From Hordeum vulgare subsp. vulgare (lineage: Eukaryota; Streptophyta; Magnoliopsida; Poales; Poaceae), in the NCBI RefSeq assembly GCF_904849725.1, contig NC_058522.1, forward strand, positions 460,228,844 to 460,292,843: a DNA stretch of 64,000 nt, in the 5' to 3' direction. Positions 1 through 12,732 of the stretch are shown in pieces; position 1 is the stretch's first letter; each line of letters begins with the position of its first letter. The notes below the pieces were generated by a model. The model was not told the origin of the DNA and ran no database searches. It was given only the letters and a program-made list of their open reading frames with translations. Position numbers and translations under genes: made by a program.

Positions 1-60
1 TTAATAGCGAATTTTTTCCTCATTAGTGAATAGGGTGGCTATATCATTCAGTTTAGTAAG
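1..60 (-). pseudogene. Gypsy gag, continuation after Angela insertion
   Basis: The minus strand of these 60 bases is 20 codons in exactly the frame of the gag ORF that stops at 8611. It reads LTKLNDIATLF..., the normal sequel to the VVAH end of that ORF, and ends in TAA at 3-1. It is therefore the other half of the same gag gene, cut in two by the 8.5-kb element at 64-8608. The TAA shows this gag was already, or is now, dead. The rest of the host element lies outside the window. Confidence 0.75.
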
Positions 61-63
61 ATG

Positions 64-1840
64 TGTCGGGGAACGTCGCGTGGGAAACAAAAATTTTCTA
101 CGCGCACGAAGACCTATCATGGTGATGTCCATCTACGAGAGGGGATATTTGATCTACGTACCCTTGTAGACCACACAGCAGAAGCGTTAAGAAACGCGGT
201 TGATGTAGTGGAACGTCCTCACGTCCCTCGATCCGCCCCGCGAACCGTCCCGCGATCAGTCCCACGATCTAGTGCCGAACGGACGGCACCTCCGCGTTCA
301 GCACACGTACAGCTCGACGATGATCTCGGCCTTCTTGATCCAGCAAGAGAGAAAGAGAGGTAGATGAGTTCTCCAGCAGCGTGACGGCGCTCCGGAGGTT
401 GGTGATGATCTTATCTCAGCAGGGCTCCGCCTGAGCTCCGCAGAAACGCGATCTAGAGGTAAACCCGTGGAGATATGTGGTCGGGCTGCCGTGGCAAAGT
501 TGTCCCAAATCAGCCCTAAAACCTCCGTATATATAGGGGGAAGAGGGGGGGCCTTGCCTTGGGGCTCAAGAGTCCCCAAGGGGGTCGGCCGAGCCAAGGG
601 GGGAAGGTCTCCCCTTCCAAACCGAATCCAACTTCATTTGGAAGGTGGAGTCCTTCTTCCCTTTCCGACCTCCTCCTTTTTTTTCTTTTCTCTTTGATTT
701 TCTTCCTATGGCGCATACGGCCTTCTTGGTCTGTCCCACCAGCCCACTAAGGGCTGGTGCGCCACCCCCAAGGCCTATGGGCTTCCCCGAGGTGGGTTGC
801 CCCCCCGGTGAACACCCGGAACCCATTCGCCATTCCCGGTACATTCCCGGTAACTCCGAAAACCTTCCGGTAATCAAATGAGGTCATCCTATATATCAAT
901 CTTCATTTCCGGACCATTCCGCAAACCCTCGTGACGTCTGTGATCTCATCCGGGACTCCGAACAACATTCGGTAACCAACCATATAACTCAAATACGCAT
1001 AAAACAACGTCGAACCTTAAGTGTGCAGACCCTGCGGGTTCGAGAACTATGTAGACATGACCCGAGCGACTCCTCGGTCAATATCCAATAGCGGGACCTG
1101 GATGCCCATATTGGATCCTACATATTCTATGAAGATCTTATCGTTTGAACCTCAGTGCCAAGGATTCATATAATCCCGTATGTCATTCCCTTTGTCCTTC
1201 GGTATGTTACTTGCCCGAGATTCGATCGTCAGTATCCGCTTCAATCTCGTTTACGGCAAGTCTCTTTACTCGTTCCGTAATACAAGATCCCGCAACTTAC
1301 ACTAAGTCACATTGCTTGCAAGGCTTGTGTGTGATGTTGTATTACCGAGTGGGCCCCGAGATACCTCTCCGTCACACGGAGTGACAAATCCAGGTCTTGA
1401 TCCATACTAACTCAATGAACACCTTCGGAGATACCTGTAGAGCATGGTCATAGGAGATAAGTATTCCTCCGGTGTCAGTGAGTTATATGATCTCATGGTC
1501 ATAGGAACAAATACTTGACACGCAGAAAACAGTAGCAACAAAATGACAGGATCAACATGCTACATCTATTAGTTTGGGTCTAGTCCATCACATGATTCTC
1601 CTAATGATGTGATCCCGTTATCAAGTGACAACACTTGCCTATGGTCAGGAAACCTTGACCATATTTGATCAACGAGCTAGTCAACTAGAGGCTTACTAGG
1701 GACAGTGTTTTGTCTATGTATCCACACATGCACTGTGTTTCCAATCAATACAATTATAGCATGGATAATAAACGATTATCATGAACAAAGAAATATAATA
1801 ATAACTAATTTATTATTGCCTCTAGGGCATATTTCCAACA
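64..1840 (-). repeat. 3' LTR of Angela no. 1
   Basis: On the minus strand it opens TGTTGGAAATATGCCCTAGA at 1840 and ends CCCCGACA at 64. Compared with its partner at 6818-8608 it lacks about 30-40 bp near 1446-1460 and carries an extra TAGTGCCGAACGGACGG near 270-290. Other differences are scattered single bases. Small ORFs in it recur in every Angela LTR here and are not genes. Confidence 0.88.
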
Positions 1841-1851
1841 CTCTCCCACTT
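1841..1851 (-). other. Polypurine tract of Angela no. 1
   Basis: The minus strand reads AAGTGGGAGAG directly before the 3' LTR, the family's usual plus-strand priming site. The preceding bases also match the equivalent positions in the other two Angela copies. Confidence 0.7.
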
Positions 1852-1879
1852 GCACTAGAGTCAATAATCTAGTTCACAT

Positions 1880-4800
1880 CACCATGTGATTCCAACGAAT
1901 CCAACACCTGTATAGTTATGGGGTCCGATCACGTCTTTCTCGTGAGAGAGGTTTTAGTCAACGGTTCTGGAACTTTCAGATCCGTGCGATCTTTACAAAT
2001 CTTTATGTCATCTTATAGATGCTGCTACTACGTGCTATTCGGAAATGCTCCAAATATCTACTCTACTATACGAATCCGTTTCACTACTCATAGTTATTCG
2101 GATTAGTGTCAAAGCTTGCATCGACGTAACCCTTTACGACGAACTCTTTAACCATCTCCATAATCGAGAAAAATTCCTTAGTCTATTTAGTTACCAAGGA
2201 TAACTTTGACCGCTGATCAGTGATTCAATCCTGGATCACTCTGTGTACCTCTTAACAGACTTGCTGCAATGCACACATCAGGTGCGGTACTCAGCATGGC
2301 ATACTTTAGAGTCTACGGCTAAGGCATAGAAAACGACCTTCGTCTATTCTCTTTATTCTGCCATGGTCGGGTTTTGAGTCTTACTCAAATTCACACCTTA
2401 CAACGCAACCAAGAACTCCTTCTTTGCTGATCCATTTTGAACTCCTTCAAAAACTTGTCAAGGCATGCATCTTGTTGAAACTTCTATCAAGTGCTTTCGA
2501 TCTATCACCATAGATCTTTGATGCTTAACGTTCAAGTAGCGCAATCCAGGTATTCCTTTGAAAACTCCTTTCAAACAACCTTGTATGCTTTACAGAAATT
2601 CTACATTACTTCTGATCCACAATATGTCAACCACATATACTTATCAGAAATTCTATAGTGCTCCCACTCACTTCTTTGGAAATACAAGTTTCTCATAAAC
2701 CTTGTACAAACCCAAAATCTTTGATCATCTCATCAAAGTGTATATTCCAACTCCGAGATGCTTGCACCAGTCCATTGAAGGATCGCTGGAGCTTGCATAC
2801 TTGCTAGTATCTCTAGGATCGACAAAACCTCCTGGTTGTATCACATACAATGTTTGCTCAAGGAAACCGTCCAAGAAACAATGTTTTGACATCCTATGTG
2901 CAATATTTCATAAATAATGCATCAACTACTAACATAATTCTAACAAACTTTTAGCATCGCTACGAGTGAGAAAGTCTCATCATAGTCAACTGTTTGATCT
3001 TTTCAGAAACATCTTTGCGACAAGTCGAGCTTTTCTTAATAGTGACTTATCACCATCATCGTCTGTCTTCCTTTTAAAGATCCATCCTTACTCAATAGTC
3101 CTACGACCATCAAGTAGTTCTTCCAAAGTCTACACTTTGTTTTCATACATGGATCCTCTCTCGGATTTCATGGCCTCCAGCCATTTGTCGGAATCCGGGC
3201 CCACCATTGCTTTCTTCATAACTCGTAGGTTCACTGTTGCTCAACAACATGAATTCCACGACAGGGTTACCGTACCACTCTGCAGTAGTACGTGACCTTG
3301 TCAACCTACGAGGCTTGTAGTAACTTGATCCGATGCTCAATGATCACCATCATTAGCTTCCACTTCAATTGGTGTAGGCGCCACAGGAACAACTTCCTGC
3401 GCCCTGCTACACACTGGTTGAAGTGATGGTTCAATAACCTCATCAAGTTCTACCACCCTCCCACTCAATTCTTTCGAGAGAAACCTTTCCTCGAGAAAGG
3501 ATCCGTTTCAAGAAACAAACACTTTGCTTTCGGATCTGAGATAGGAGATGTACCCAACTGTTTTAGATATCCTATGAAGATGCATTTATCCGCTTTGGGT
3601 TCGAGCTTATCAGACTGAAACTTTTTCACATAAGTGTCGAAGCCCCAAACTTTCAAGAAACGATAGTTTAGATTTCTCTAAACCTCAGTCTATACTGTGT
3701 CATCTCAACGGAAATACGCGGTGCCCTATTTAAAGTGAATGCGGTTGTCCCTAATGCATAACCCATAAACGATAGTGGTAATTCGATAAGAGACATCACA
3801 GCATGCACCATACCAAATAATGCGTGGCTATGACGTTCAGACACATCATCACACTATCATGTTCCAGGTGGCATGAACTGCGAAACAATTTCCACATTGT
3901 CTTAACTGTGTACCAAAACTCGTAACTCAGATATTCATTTCTATGATCATATCGTAGACAGTTTATCCTCTTGTTACGACGAACTTCACTCCGAAACAGA
4001 ATTGAACTTTTCAATATTTTAGACTTGTGATTCATTAAGTAAATACTCTTGTATCTACTCAAATCGTCATTGAAGTAAGAACATAATGACATCCACTGCG
4101 TGTCTCAGCACCCATTGGACTGCATACATCAAAATGTATCACTTCCAACAAGTTACTATCTTGCTTCATCTCAATGAAAACAAGGCTTTGCTCATGTGGT
4201 ATGATCTGCATGTCACTAGTGATTAAAAATCAAGTGAGTATAAAGATCCATCAGCATGGAGCCTCTTCATGCAATTTATACCAACATGACTCAAGCGGCA
4301 GTGCCACAAGTAAGTGGTACTATCATCATTACCTCGTATCTTTTTGGCACCAATATCATGAACATGTGTAACACTACAATCGAGATTCAATAAACCATTG
4401 AAGGTGATCATTCAAGCAAATAGAGTAACCATTATTCTCTTTAAATGAATAATCGTATTGCAATAAACACGATCCAATCATGTTCATGCTTAATGCAAGC
4501 ACCAAATAACAATTATTTAGGTTTGACACCAATCCCGATGGTAGAGGGAGCGTGCGACGTTTGATCATATCAACCTTGGAAACACTTCCAACACGTATCA
4601 TCACCTCGCCTTTAGCTAGTCTCCGTTTATGTCGTAGCTTTCATTTCGTGTTACTAATCACTTAGCAACCGAACCAGTATGCAATACCCTCGTGCTACTA
4701 GGAGTACTAGTAAAGTACACATCAACATCATGTATATCAAATATACTTCTTTCGACTTTTGCCAGCCTTCTTATCTACCAAGTATCTAGAGTTGCTCCGA

Positions 4801-5560
4801 CTCAGTGACTGTTCCCCTCATTACAGAAGCACTTAGTCTCGGGTTTGGGTTTAATCTTGGGTCTCTTCATTAGTGCAGCAACTGTTTTGCCGTTTCACGA
4901 AGTATCCCTTCTAGCCCTTGCCTTTCTTGAAACTTAGTGGTTTTACTAACCATCAACTATTGATGCTTCTTCTTGATTTCTACTTTCGCAGTGTCAAACA
5001 TCGCGAATCGCTCAAGGATCATTGTATCTATCCTTGATATGTCATAGTTCATCACGAAGCTCTCACAGCTTGGTGGCAGTGATTTTGGAGAACCATCACT
5101 ATCTCATCTGTAAGATTAACTCCCACTTGATTCAAGCGATTGTCGTACTCAGACAATCTGAGCACACGCTCAACGATTGAGCTTTTCTCCTTTACTTTGT
5201 GGACAAAGAATCTTGTCGGAGGTCTCGTACCTCTTAACAAGGGCACAAGCATGAAATCACAATTTCATCTCTTTAGAACATCACTTATGTTCCGTGACGT
5301 CTCAAAACATCTTCGGCGCCTTGCTTCTAAGACATTAAGTATTTTGCACTGAACTATCGTGTAGTCATCAGAAACGTGTATGTCGGATGTTCACAGCATC
5401 CACAGACGACGCTCGAGGTGCAGCACACCGAGTGGTGCATTAAGGACATAAGCCTTCTGCGCAGCAACGAGGACACTCCTCTGCAAAGTTTGCTACTATC
5501 AACTTTCAACTGGATTTTCTCTAGGAACATATAAAAACAGTAGAGCTATAGCGCAAGCTA
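1880..5560 (-). pseudogene. Angela no. 1 gag-pol remnant
   Basis: This is the decayed Copia polyprotein gene. Recognisable minus-strand pieces in family order are: a gag piece (5252-5052, containing ERVLRLSEYDNRL), a protease/integrase piece (4604-4374, containing NNCYLVLALSMN), the integrase zinc region LWHCRLSHVGI (about 4310-4260), the integrase C-terminus FDTYVKKFQSDKLEP (3656-3465), and the linker before reverse transcriptase EWYGNPV (3280-3255). No frame exceeds about 100 codons, so no enzyme can be made. It shares a 4-bp deletion near 3555 and a rearranged protease-region segment near 4380-4420 with Angela no. 2. Confidence 0.75.
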
Positions 5561-6803
5561 AATCATAATTTGCAAAGACCATTAGACTATGTTCATGACA
5601 ATTAGTTCAATTAATCATATTACTTAAGAACTCCCACCCAAAAAGTACATCTCTCTAGTCATTTGAGTGGTACATGATCCAAATCCACTATCTCAAGTTC
5701 GATCATCATGTGAGTTGAGAATAGTTTCACTGGTAAGCATCTCTATGCTAATCATATCAACTATACGATTCATGCTCGACCTTTCGGTCTCATGTGTTCC
5801 GAGGCCATGTCTGCACATGCTAGGCTCGTCAAGCTCAACCCGAGTGTTCCGCGTGTGCAACTGTTTTGCACCCGTTGTATGTGAACGTTGAGTCTATCAC
5901 ACCCGATAATCACGTGGTGTCTCGAAACGAAGAACTGTCGCAACGGTGCACAGTCGGGGAGAACACAATTTCGTCTTGAAATTTTAGTGAGAGATCACCT
6001 CATAATGCTACCGTCGTTCTAAGCAAGATAAGGTGCAAAAAAGGATTAACATCACATGCAATTCATAAGTGACATGATATGGCCATCATCACGTGCTTCT
6101 TGATCTCCATCACCAAAGCACCGGCATGAACTTACTTACGACCAGCGTCACACCATGATCTCCATCATCATGATCTCCATCAACGTGTCGCCATCAGGGT
6201 TGTCGTGCTACTCATGCTATTACTACTAAAGCTACATCCTAGCAAAATAGTAAACGCATCTGCAAGCACAAACGTTAGTTTAAAGACAACCCTATGGCTC
6301 CTGCCGGTTGTCGTACCATCGACGTGCAAGTCAATATTATCTATTACAACATGATCATCTCATACATCCAATATATCACATCACATCGTTGGCCATATCA
6401 CATCACAAGCATACCGTGCAAAAACAAGTTAGACGTCCTCTAATTTTGTTGTTGCATATTTTATGTGGTGACCATGGGTATCTAGTAGGATCGCATCTTA
6501 CTTACGCAAACACCACAACGGAGATATATGAATTGCTATTTAACCTTATACAAGGACCTCCTCGGTCAAATCCGATTCAACTAAAGTTGGAGAAACTGAC
6601 ACTTGCCAGTCATCTTTGAGCAACGGGGTTACTCGTAGTGATGAAACCAGTCTCTCGTAAGCGTACGAGTAATGTCGGTCCAAGCCGCTTCAATCCAACA
6701 ATACCGCGGAATCAAGAAAAGACTAAGGAGGGCAGCAAAACGCACATCACCGCCCACAAAAACTTTTGTGTTCTACTCGAGAAGACATCTACGCATGAAC
6801 CTA
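5561..6803 (-). other. Angela no. 1 leader, non-coding
   Basis: Untranslated region between primer site and gag. It is rich in ATGATGGAGATCATG-like words, seen on + as CATGATCTCCATCATC, which also occur in the leaders of Angela no. 2 (20700-20790) and no. 3 (45660-45750). No ORF of interest. Confidence 0.6.
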
Positions 6804-6816
6804 GCTCATGATGCCA
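6804..6816 (-). other. Altered primer-binding site of Angela no. 1
   Basis: The minus strand reads TGGCATCATGAGC one base inside the LTR. The intact family site, present in Angela no. 3 at 45045, is TGGTATCAGAGC, complementary to initiator tRNA-Met. The change is one substitution plus an inserted base, identical to that in Angela no. 2. Confidence 0.75.
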
Positions 6817-6817
6817 C

Positions 6818-8608
6818 TGTTGGGGAACGTCTTGTGGGAAACAAAAATTTTCTACGCGCACGAAGACCTATCATGGTGATGTCCATCTACGAGAGGGGGT
6901 ATTTGATCTACATACCCATGTAGACCGGACAGCAGAAGCGTTAAGAAACGTGGTTGATGTAGTGGAACGTCCTCACGTCCCTCGATCCGCCCCGCGAACC
7001 ATCCCGCGATCAGTCCCACGATCACCTCCGCATTCAGCACACGTACAGCTCGACGATGATCTCTGCCTTCTTGATCCAGCAAGAGAGACGGAGAGGTAGA
7101 TGAGTTCTCCGGCAGCGTGACGGCGCTCCGGAGGTTGGTGATGATCTTATCTCAGCAGGGCTCCGCCCGAGCTCCGCAGAAATGCGATCTAGAGGTAAAA
7201 CCGTGGAGATATGTGGTCGGGCTGCCGTGGCAAAGTTGTCCCAAATCAGCCCTAAAACCTCCGTATATATAGGGGGAAGAGGGGGAGCCTTGCCTTGGGG
7301 CTCAAGAGGCCCCAAGGGGGTCGGCCGAGCCAAGGGGGGAAGGTCTCCCCTTCCAAACCGAATCCAACTTCGTTTGGAAGGTGGAGTCCTTCTTCCCTTT
7401 CCGACCTCCTCCTTTTTTTTCTTTTCTCTTTGATTTTCTTCCTATGGCGCATACGGCCTTCTTGGGCTGTCCCACCAGCCCACTAAGGGCTGGTGCGCCA
7501 CCCCCAAGGCCTATGGGCTTCCCCGAGGTGGGTTGCCCCCCCCCCCCGGTGAACACCCGGAACCCATTCGTCATTCCCGGTAACTCCGAAAACCTTCCGG
7601 TAATCAAATGAGGTCATCCTATATATCAATCTTCAATTCCGGACCATTCCGGAAACCCTCATGACGTCCGTGATCTCATCCGGGACTCCGAACAACATTC
7701 GGTAACCAACCATATAACTCAAATACGCATAAAACAACGTCGAACCTTAAGTGTGCAGACCCTGCGGGTTCGAGAACTATGTAGACATGACCCGAGCGAC
7801 TCCTCGGTCAATATCCAATAGCGGGACCTGGATGCCCATATTGGATCCTACATATTCTACGAAGATCTTATCGTTTGAACCTCAGTGCCAAGGATTCATA
7901 TAATCCCGTATGTCATTCCCTTTGTCCTTCGGTATTTTACTTGCCCGAGATTCGATCGTCAATATCCGCATACCTATTTCAATCTCGTTTACCGGCAAGT
8001 CTCTTTACTCGTTTCGTAATACAAGATCCCGCAACTTACACTAAGTCACATTGCTTGCAAGGCTTGTGTGTGATGTTGTATTACCGAGCGGGCCCCGAGA
8101 TACCTCTCCGTCACACGGAGTGACAAATCCCAGTCTCGATCCATACTAACTCAACGAACACCTTCGGAGATACCTGTAGAGCATCTTTATAGTCACCCAG
8201 TTACGTTGCGATGTTTGATACACATAAAGTATTCCTCCGGTGTCATCGAGTTATATGATCTCATGGTCATAGGAACAAATACTTGACACGCAGAAAACAG
8301 TAGCAACAAAATGACACGATCAACATGTTACGTCTATTAGTTTGGGTCTAGTCCATCACATGATTCTCCTAATGATTTGATCCCGTTATCAAGTGACAAC
8401 ACTTGCCTATGGTTAGGAAACCTTGACCATCTTTGATCAACGAGCTAGTCAACTAGAGGCTTACTAGGGACAGTGTTTTGTCTATGTATCCACACATGCA
8501 CTGTGTTTCCAATCAATACAATTATAGCATGGATAATAAACGATTATCATGAACAAAGAAATATAATAATAACTAATTTATTATTTCCTCTAGGGCATAT
8601 TTCCAACA
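6818..8608 (-). repeat. 5' LTR of Angela no. 1
   Basis: A 1791-bp LTR that on the minus strand begins TGTTGGAAATATGCCCTAGA at 8608 and ends CGTTCCCCAACA at 6818. About 8 differences from the left LTR are visible in the last 340 bases or so (roughly 2-3%), besides indels. This suggests a fairly recent insertion compared with the decay of its pol. Confidence 0.88.
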
Positions 8609-9225
8609 ATATGTGCTACAACAGTTTTAGATTCATAACCATGAAAAGGATCAGATTCAACCAAAGCGATTAACTCAGGATCGACAGAGAATTCATAATC
8701 CTTGTCAGTAACAAAGATGGGTGAAGTAGCAAACTTAGGATCATATTTCATTCTAGCATTCAGAGATTTTTCTTTCCACTTGCGTAATAAATTCTCAAGA
8801 TCATAACTATCCTTACAGGCAAGAAAGTCTTCAGCTACCTCTCCCTCCATAACATAACCCTTAGGTATATTAGGAAATTCATATCTAGGAGAACTAGGTC
8901 TAACAGGTGTCATAGCAGGTTCAACTTCAATAATTTCATCAGTTTCAAAAGTATCATCAGATTCAGCAGTAACTCTAGCAATTTGTGCATCAAGAAATTC
9001 ACCGAGTGGCAGATCATTATCAAGCAAAGCATCATCATAAGCATCATGGATAGCAGAAGTAGCATCATCGAGCACAGGCGACATATCATAATTACTAGTA
9101 GGTGGTGGTGTCGCAAATTTACTCATAAGAGAAGGTGAATCAAGTGCAGAGCTAGATGGTAGTTCCTTACCTGTCCTCGTAGTTGAGGCCAAGACTTTAG
9201 TTCTTGGATCTCTCGGATTCCTCAT
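8609..9225 (-). pseudogene. Gypsy (Athila-like) gag, N-terminal part
   Basis: A 205-codon minus-strand frame starts at ATG 9225 (MRNPRDPRTKVL), only about 50 bases after the primer site, and runs to the Angela no. 1 target duplication at 8609. It has an acidic low-complexity middle and then a segment (YDLENLLRKWKEKSLNARM...FVTDKDYEFSVDPEL) that I recognise as common to gag proteins of Triticeae Gypsy elements. The frame continues exactly at 60-1 after removing the insertion and one duplication copy. Gag would form the virus-like particle, but this copy is split and carries a stop at 3-1. Confidence 0.75.
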
Positions 9226-9274
9226 AGTGATGAACAGATATAAATCCCAAGTGGCTCAGAGAATAGAGCTATGC

Positions 9275-9292
9275 TCCCTGGCAACGGCGCCA
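9275..9292 (-). other. Primer-binding site, tRNA-Asp type (Gypsy no. 1)
   Basis: The minus strand reads TGGCGCCGTTGCCAGGGA, a close match to the 3' end complement of tRNA-Asp used by Athila/Tat-type Gypsy elements. It lies 11 bases inside the LTR. Confidence 0.8.
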
Positions 9293-9303
9293 GAAAAAGG
9301 TCT

Positions 9304-10656
9304 TGATAACCCACAAGTATAGGGGATCGCAACAGTTTTCGAGGGTAAAGTATTCAACCCAAATTTATTGATTCGACCCAAGGGGAGCCAAAGAATACTC
9401 TCGAGTATTAGCAGTTGAGTTGTCAATTCAACCACTCCTGAAAGACTTAGTATCTACAACAAAGTTTTAGTAGCAAAGTAGTGTGATAGTAACGGTAGCG
9501 GCGGTAAAGTAACTTAGCAAGGACCAGTATAGGAAAAGATCATAGGCATTGGATCGGTGATGTATAATTATGTCGGATGGCATTCATCATGTAACAGTTA
9601 TAACATAGGGTGATATGTAACTAGCTCCAGTTCGTCAATGTAATGTAGGCATGTATTCCGTATTTAGTCATACATGCTTATGGAAAAGAACTTGCATGAC
9701 ATCTTTTGTCCTACCCTCCCGTGGCAGCGGGGTCCTTATGGAAACTAAGGGATATTAAGGTCTCCGTTTAATAGAGAACTGGAACAAAGCATTAGCACAT
9801 GGTGAATACATGGGATCCTCATACTATGGTCATCTTCGGGAGTGGTTCCGGCTATTGTCACTCCGGGGTTGTCGGGTCATAACACATAGTAGGTGACTAC
9901 AACTTGCAAGATAGGATCAAGAACACACATATATTGATGAAAACATAATAGGTTCAGATCTGAAATCATGGCACTCGGGCCCTAGTGACAAGCATTAAGC
10001 ATAGCAAAGTAGTAGTGACATCAATCTTAGAACATAGTGGATACTAGTGATCAAACCCCATCAAAACTAACTCGATTACATGATAGATCTCATCCAACCC
10101 ATCACCGTCCAGCAAGCCTACGATAAGATTACTCACAAACGATGGACATCATCATGGAATTGGCGATGGAGGATGGTTGATGATGACGACGGCGTCGATT
10201 TCCCCTCTTCGGAGCCCAGAACGGACTCCAGATCTGCCCTTCCAAGGAAGAACAGGCGGTGGTGGTAGCTCCGTATCGTGAAACGCGATGAACTCTTCTC
10301 TCCTATTTTTTCTGGGCGAGAGAGGTTATATGGAGTTGGAGATGAAGTCGGAGGAGCCACGTGGGCCGCACGAGCCTGCTAGGCGCTCCCTAGGAGGGGG
10401 GCGTGCCTGCAGGGCTCGTGGCCCACTGGCAGCGTATCTTTAGTTGATTTTTTCTCTGATATTTTTATATATTCCATAAAAATCCTCATAAGTTTCCAGG
10501 TCATTCCGAGAACTATTATTTCTACACAAAAAAAACACCATGGAAGTTTTGCTGAAAACAGCGTTAGTCCGGGTTAGTTTCATTCAAATCATGCAAATTA
10601 GAGTCCAAGACAAGGGAAAAAGAGTTTGGACAAGTAGATACTTTGGAGACGTATCA
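9304..10656 (-). repeat. 5' LTR of Gypsy no. 1
   Basis: A 1353-bp LTR on the minus strand that begins TGATACGTCTCCAAAGTATC at 10656 and ends GTGGGTTATCA at 9304, followed by the primer site and gag. Its partner LTR lies beyond the left edge. The same LTR family occurs as the solo copy at 22621-24328. I cannot name the family safely; it resembles the large Athila-like Triticeae families. Confidence 0.8.
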
Positions 10657-10851
10657 TTGACAATCTTCGAACTCAAGTGACTCTAAGTAGCAAACCTTGC
10701 ACTCCAGATGATCTAACGAGACAAACAATTCACACAATAAGCATAACATAACCACAACAATGAATAACACCAAGTAAAACTAATAATAAAACAATCAAGG
10801 AAAACATAAGGCAAAACCAAAAGAATTAATAAAACTCAATGGAAAAGGTTT
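10657..10851. other. AT-rich segment, no feature
   Basis: About 195 bases between the Gypsy no. 1 LTR and an LTR-like end. It may be the outer flank of the unclassified element at 10852 or part of a longer LTR. Nothing else is seen. Confidence 0.4.
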
Positions 10852-11000
10852 TGCTATTGGTGTATGTTGTATTGAGCCTCACGGACAAGTATATATAGGA
10901 GTACAGACTTGGAGGACAAGAAGCCTCTCCTAGAGATAAGGTAGGAGAAGGATTAAAATCATAAACTACCAATACATGTAAAGCAAATATATCTCTAACA
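10852..11000 (-). repeat. LTR-like end of an unclassified element (left copy)
   Basis: The minus strand begins TGTTAGAGATATATTTGC at 11000 and contains GGAGAGGCTTCTTG and a TATATATA-like box. The segment at 29853-29689 is clearly similar and in the same orientation. It is preceded on the minus strand by GACTGCGGGGA, a plausible polypurine tract. No matching target duplication was found, so pairing of the two ends is an inference. Confidence 0.5.
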
Positions 11001-11069
11001 TCCCCGCAGTCGTAGGAGCAGCGTTGCAAACAACAAGAGCGTCGCACATGGTTAGACTGGAGAGGATAA
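11001..11069 (-). mobile_element. Internal fragment of the unclassified LTR-like element
   Basis: 69 bases between the LTR-like end and the insertion point of Gypsy no. 2. They end in GATAA, the Gypsy target duplication, and the sequence resumes at 18051. No protein domain is recognisable. Confidence 0.45.
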
Positions 11070-12722
11070 TGATACATCTCAAACAAATCTATAATTTTTG
11101 ATGGTTTCATGCTGTTATCTTGTCATCTTTGGATGTTTTACGTACCTTTTATATCTTTTTTGGGACTAACTTACTAATTCAGTGCCAAGTGCCAGTTCTT
11201 GTTTTTTCTGTGTTTTTGGCTCTTTTCAGATCTGATTTTGGAACGGAGTCCAAACGGAATAAAATCCCCAAAATAAAACTTTCCCGAATGGAAGAAGATC
11301 AGGGGGCTTGAGGGCCAAGCCAGGAGAGCTACAGGGGGCCCACAAGCCCTGTAGCCACCACCTGGGGGAGGTGGCTAGCAGGCTTGTGGCCTCCCTGGCG
11401 CCCCCCTGACCTAGCTCCTTCGCCTATATATTCCCTAAAATACAGAAAAAAAAATCATGGAATCCACGAAAACACTTTTCCGCCGCCGCAAACTTCCGTT
11501 TCCGCGAGATCTCATTTGGAGACCCTTCCCGGTGCCCTGCCAGAGGGGACTTTGGAGTTGGAGGGCTTCTACATCAACATCATCGCCCCTCCAATGACTC
11601 GTGAGTAGTTCACTTCAGACCTATGGGTCCGTAGTTAGTAGCTACATGGCTTCTTCTCTCTCTTGGATCTTCAATACAAAGTCCTCCATGATCTTCATGG
11701 ATATCTATCCGATGTAATCCTCTTTGGCGGTGTGTTTGTCGAGATCCGATGAATTGTGGATTTGTGATCAGATTATCTATGATATATATTTGAGTCTTTG
11801 TTGATTTCTTATATGCATGATTTGATATCCTTGTAAGTCTCTCCGAGTCTTGGGTTTTGTTTGGCCAACTAGATCTATGATTCTTGCAATGGGAGAAGTG
11901 CTTGGTTTTGGGTTCTTACCGTGTGGTGACCTTTCCTAGTGATAGTAGGGGCAGCAAGGCACACATTGTGTAGTTGCCATCAAGGGTAACAAGGTGGGCT
12001 TTGTCGTAGATATGAGATTGTCCATCTACATTATGTCATCTTGCTTAAGGCGTTACTCTGTTCTTATGGACTTAATACACTAGATGCATGCTGGATAGCG
12101 GTCGACGTGTGGAGTAATAGTAGTAGATGCAGAAAATATCGGTCTACTTGTTTTGGACGTGATGCCTATAGATATAATCATTGCCATAGATGACGTCATG
12201 ACTTTGCGCGGTTCTATCAATTGCTCGACAGTAATTTGTTCACCCACTGTCTACTTGCTTTCATGAGAGAAGCCACTAGTAAAGACTACGGCCCCCGGGT
12301 CTATTCACACCTATCGTTTCCACTTTCGCTTTTACTTTGCTTTGTTACTTTGTTGCTTTCAGTTCTCACTTGGCAAACAATCTATAAGGGATTGACAACC
12401 CCTTCATAGCGTTGGGAGCAAGCTTTTTGTGTTTGTGGAGGTACTTGTGATACTCCTTCACTGGATCGATACCTTGGTTCTCAAAACTGAGGGAAATACT
12501 TACCACCGCTGCGCTACATCACCCTTTCCGCTTCGAGGGAACACCAACGCAAGGCTCCAAGGCCACGGGGGAAATCCTTTGCATATTTGCCTAGGAAGTC
12601 CCTTAAGGCGTAGCCGTAGCATAAGGATTCCTGGTGTCGTTGCTGAGGAGTATCAAGACAAGAACAGTCTCCCGTCAGCACGTGTTTCTGGCGCCGTTGG
12701 AAGGTCTTTTGTTGCAGTAGCA
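11070..12722 (+). repeat. 5' LTR of Gypsy no. 2
   Basis: Begins TGATACATCTCAAACAAATC and ends GTTGCAGTAGCA. Near its 3' end it holds two sequences that resemble primer-binding sites (CTGGTGTCGTTGCTGAGGAG about 12631-12650, and CTGGCGCCGTTGG about 12688-12700), in addition to the true site outside the LTR at 12733. A TATATATT-like core lies near 11424-11431. Confidence 0.88.
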
Positions 12723-12732
12723 GAAGTATTTC

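Larger units (their letters stand above)
64..8608 (-). mobile_element. Angela/BARE/WIS Copia element no. 1, degenerate
   Basis: This is a complete LTR retrotransposon on the minus strand: two LTRs (64-1840 and 6818-8608), a primer site next to the right LTR, a polypurine tract next to the left LTR, and a 5-bp target duplication AGATG (59-63) / ATATG (8609-8613) with one mismatch. It sits inside a Gypsy gag. The LTR termini, overall length and pol remnants match the Angela/BARE-1/WIS family, the commonest Copia group of Triticeae (family assignment from memory). The internal region is full of stops and frameshifts, yet the LTRs look only a few percent apart by eye. Confidence 0.88.

Noticed and set aside
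298..881. Overlapping frames of 60-103 codons on both strands, recurring at 7034-7611
   Set aside because: They lie in Angela LTRs and repeat with each LTR copy. They result from GC-rich leader sequence, not genes.
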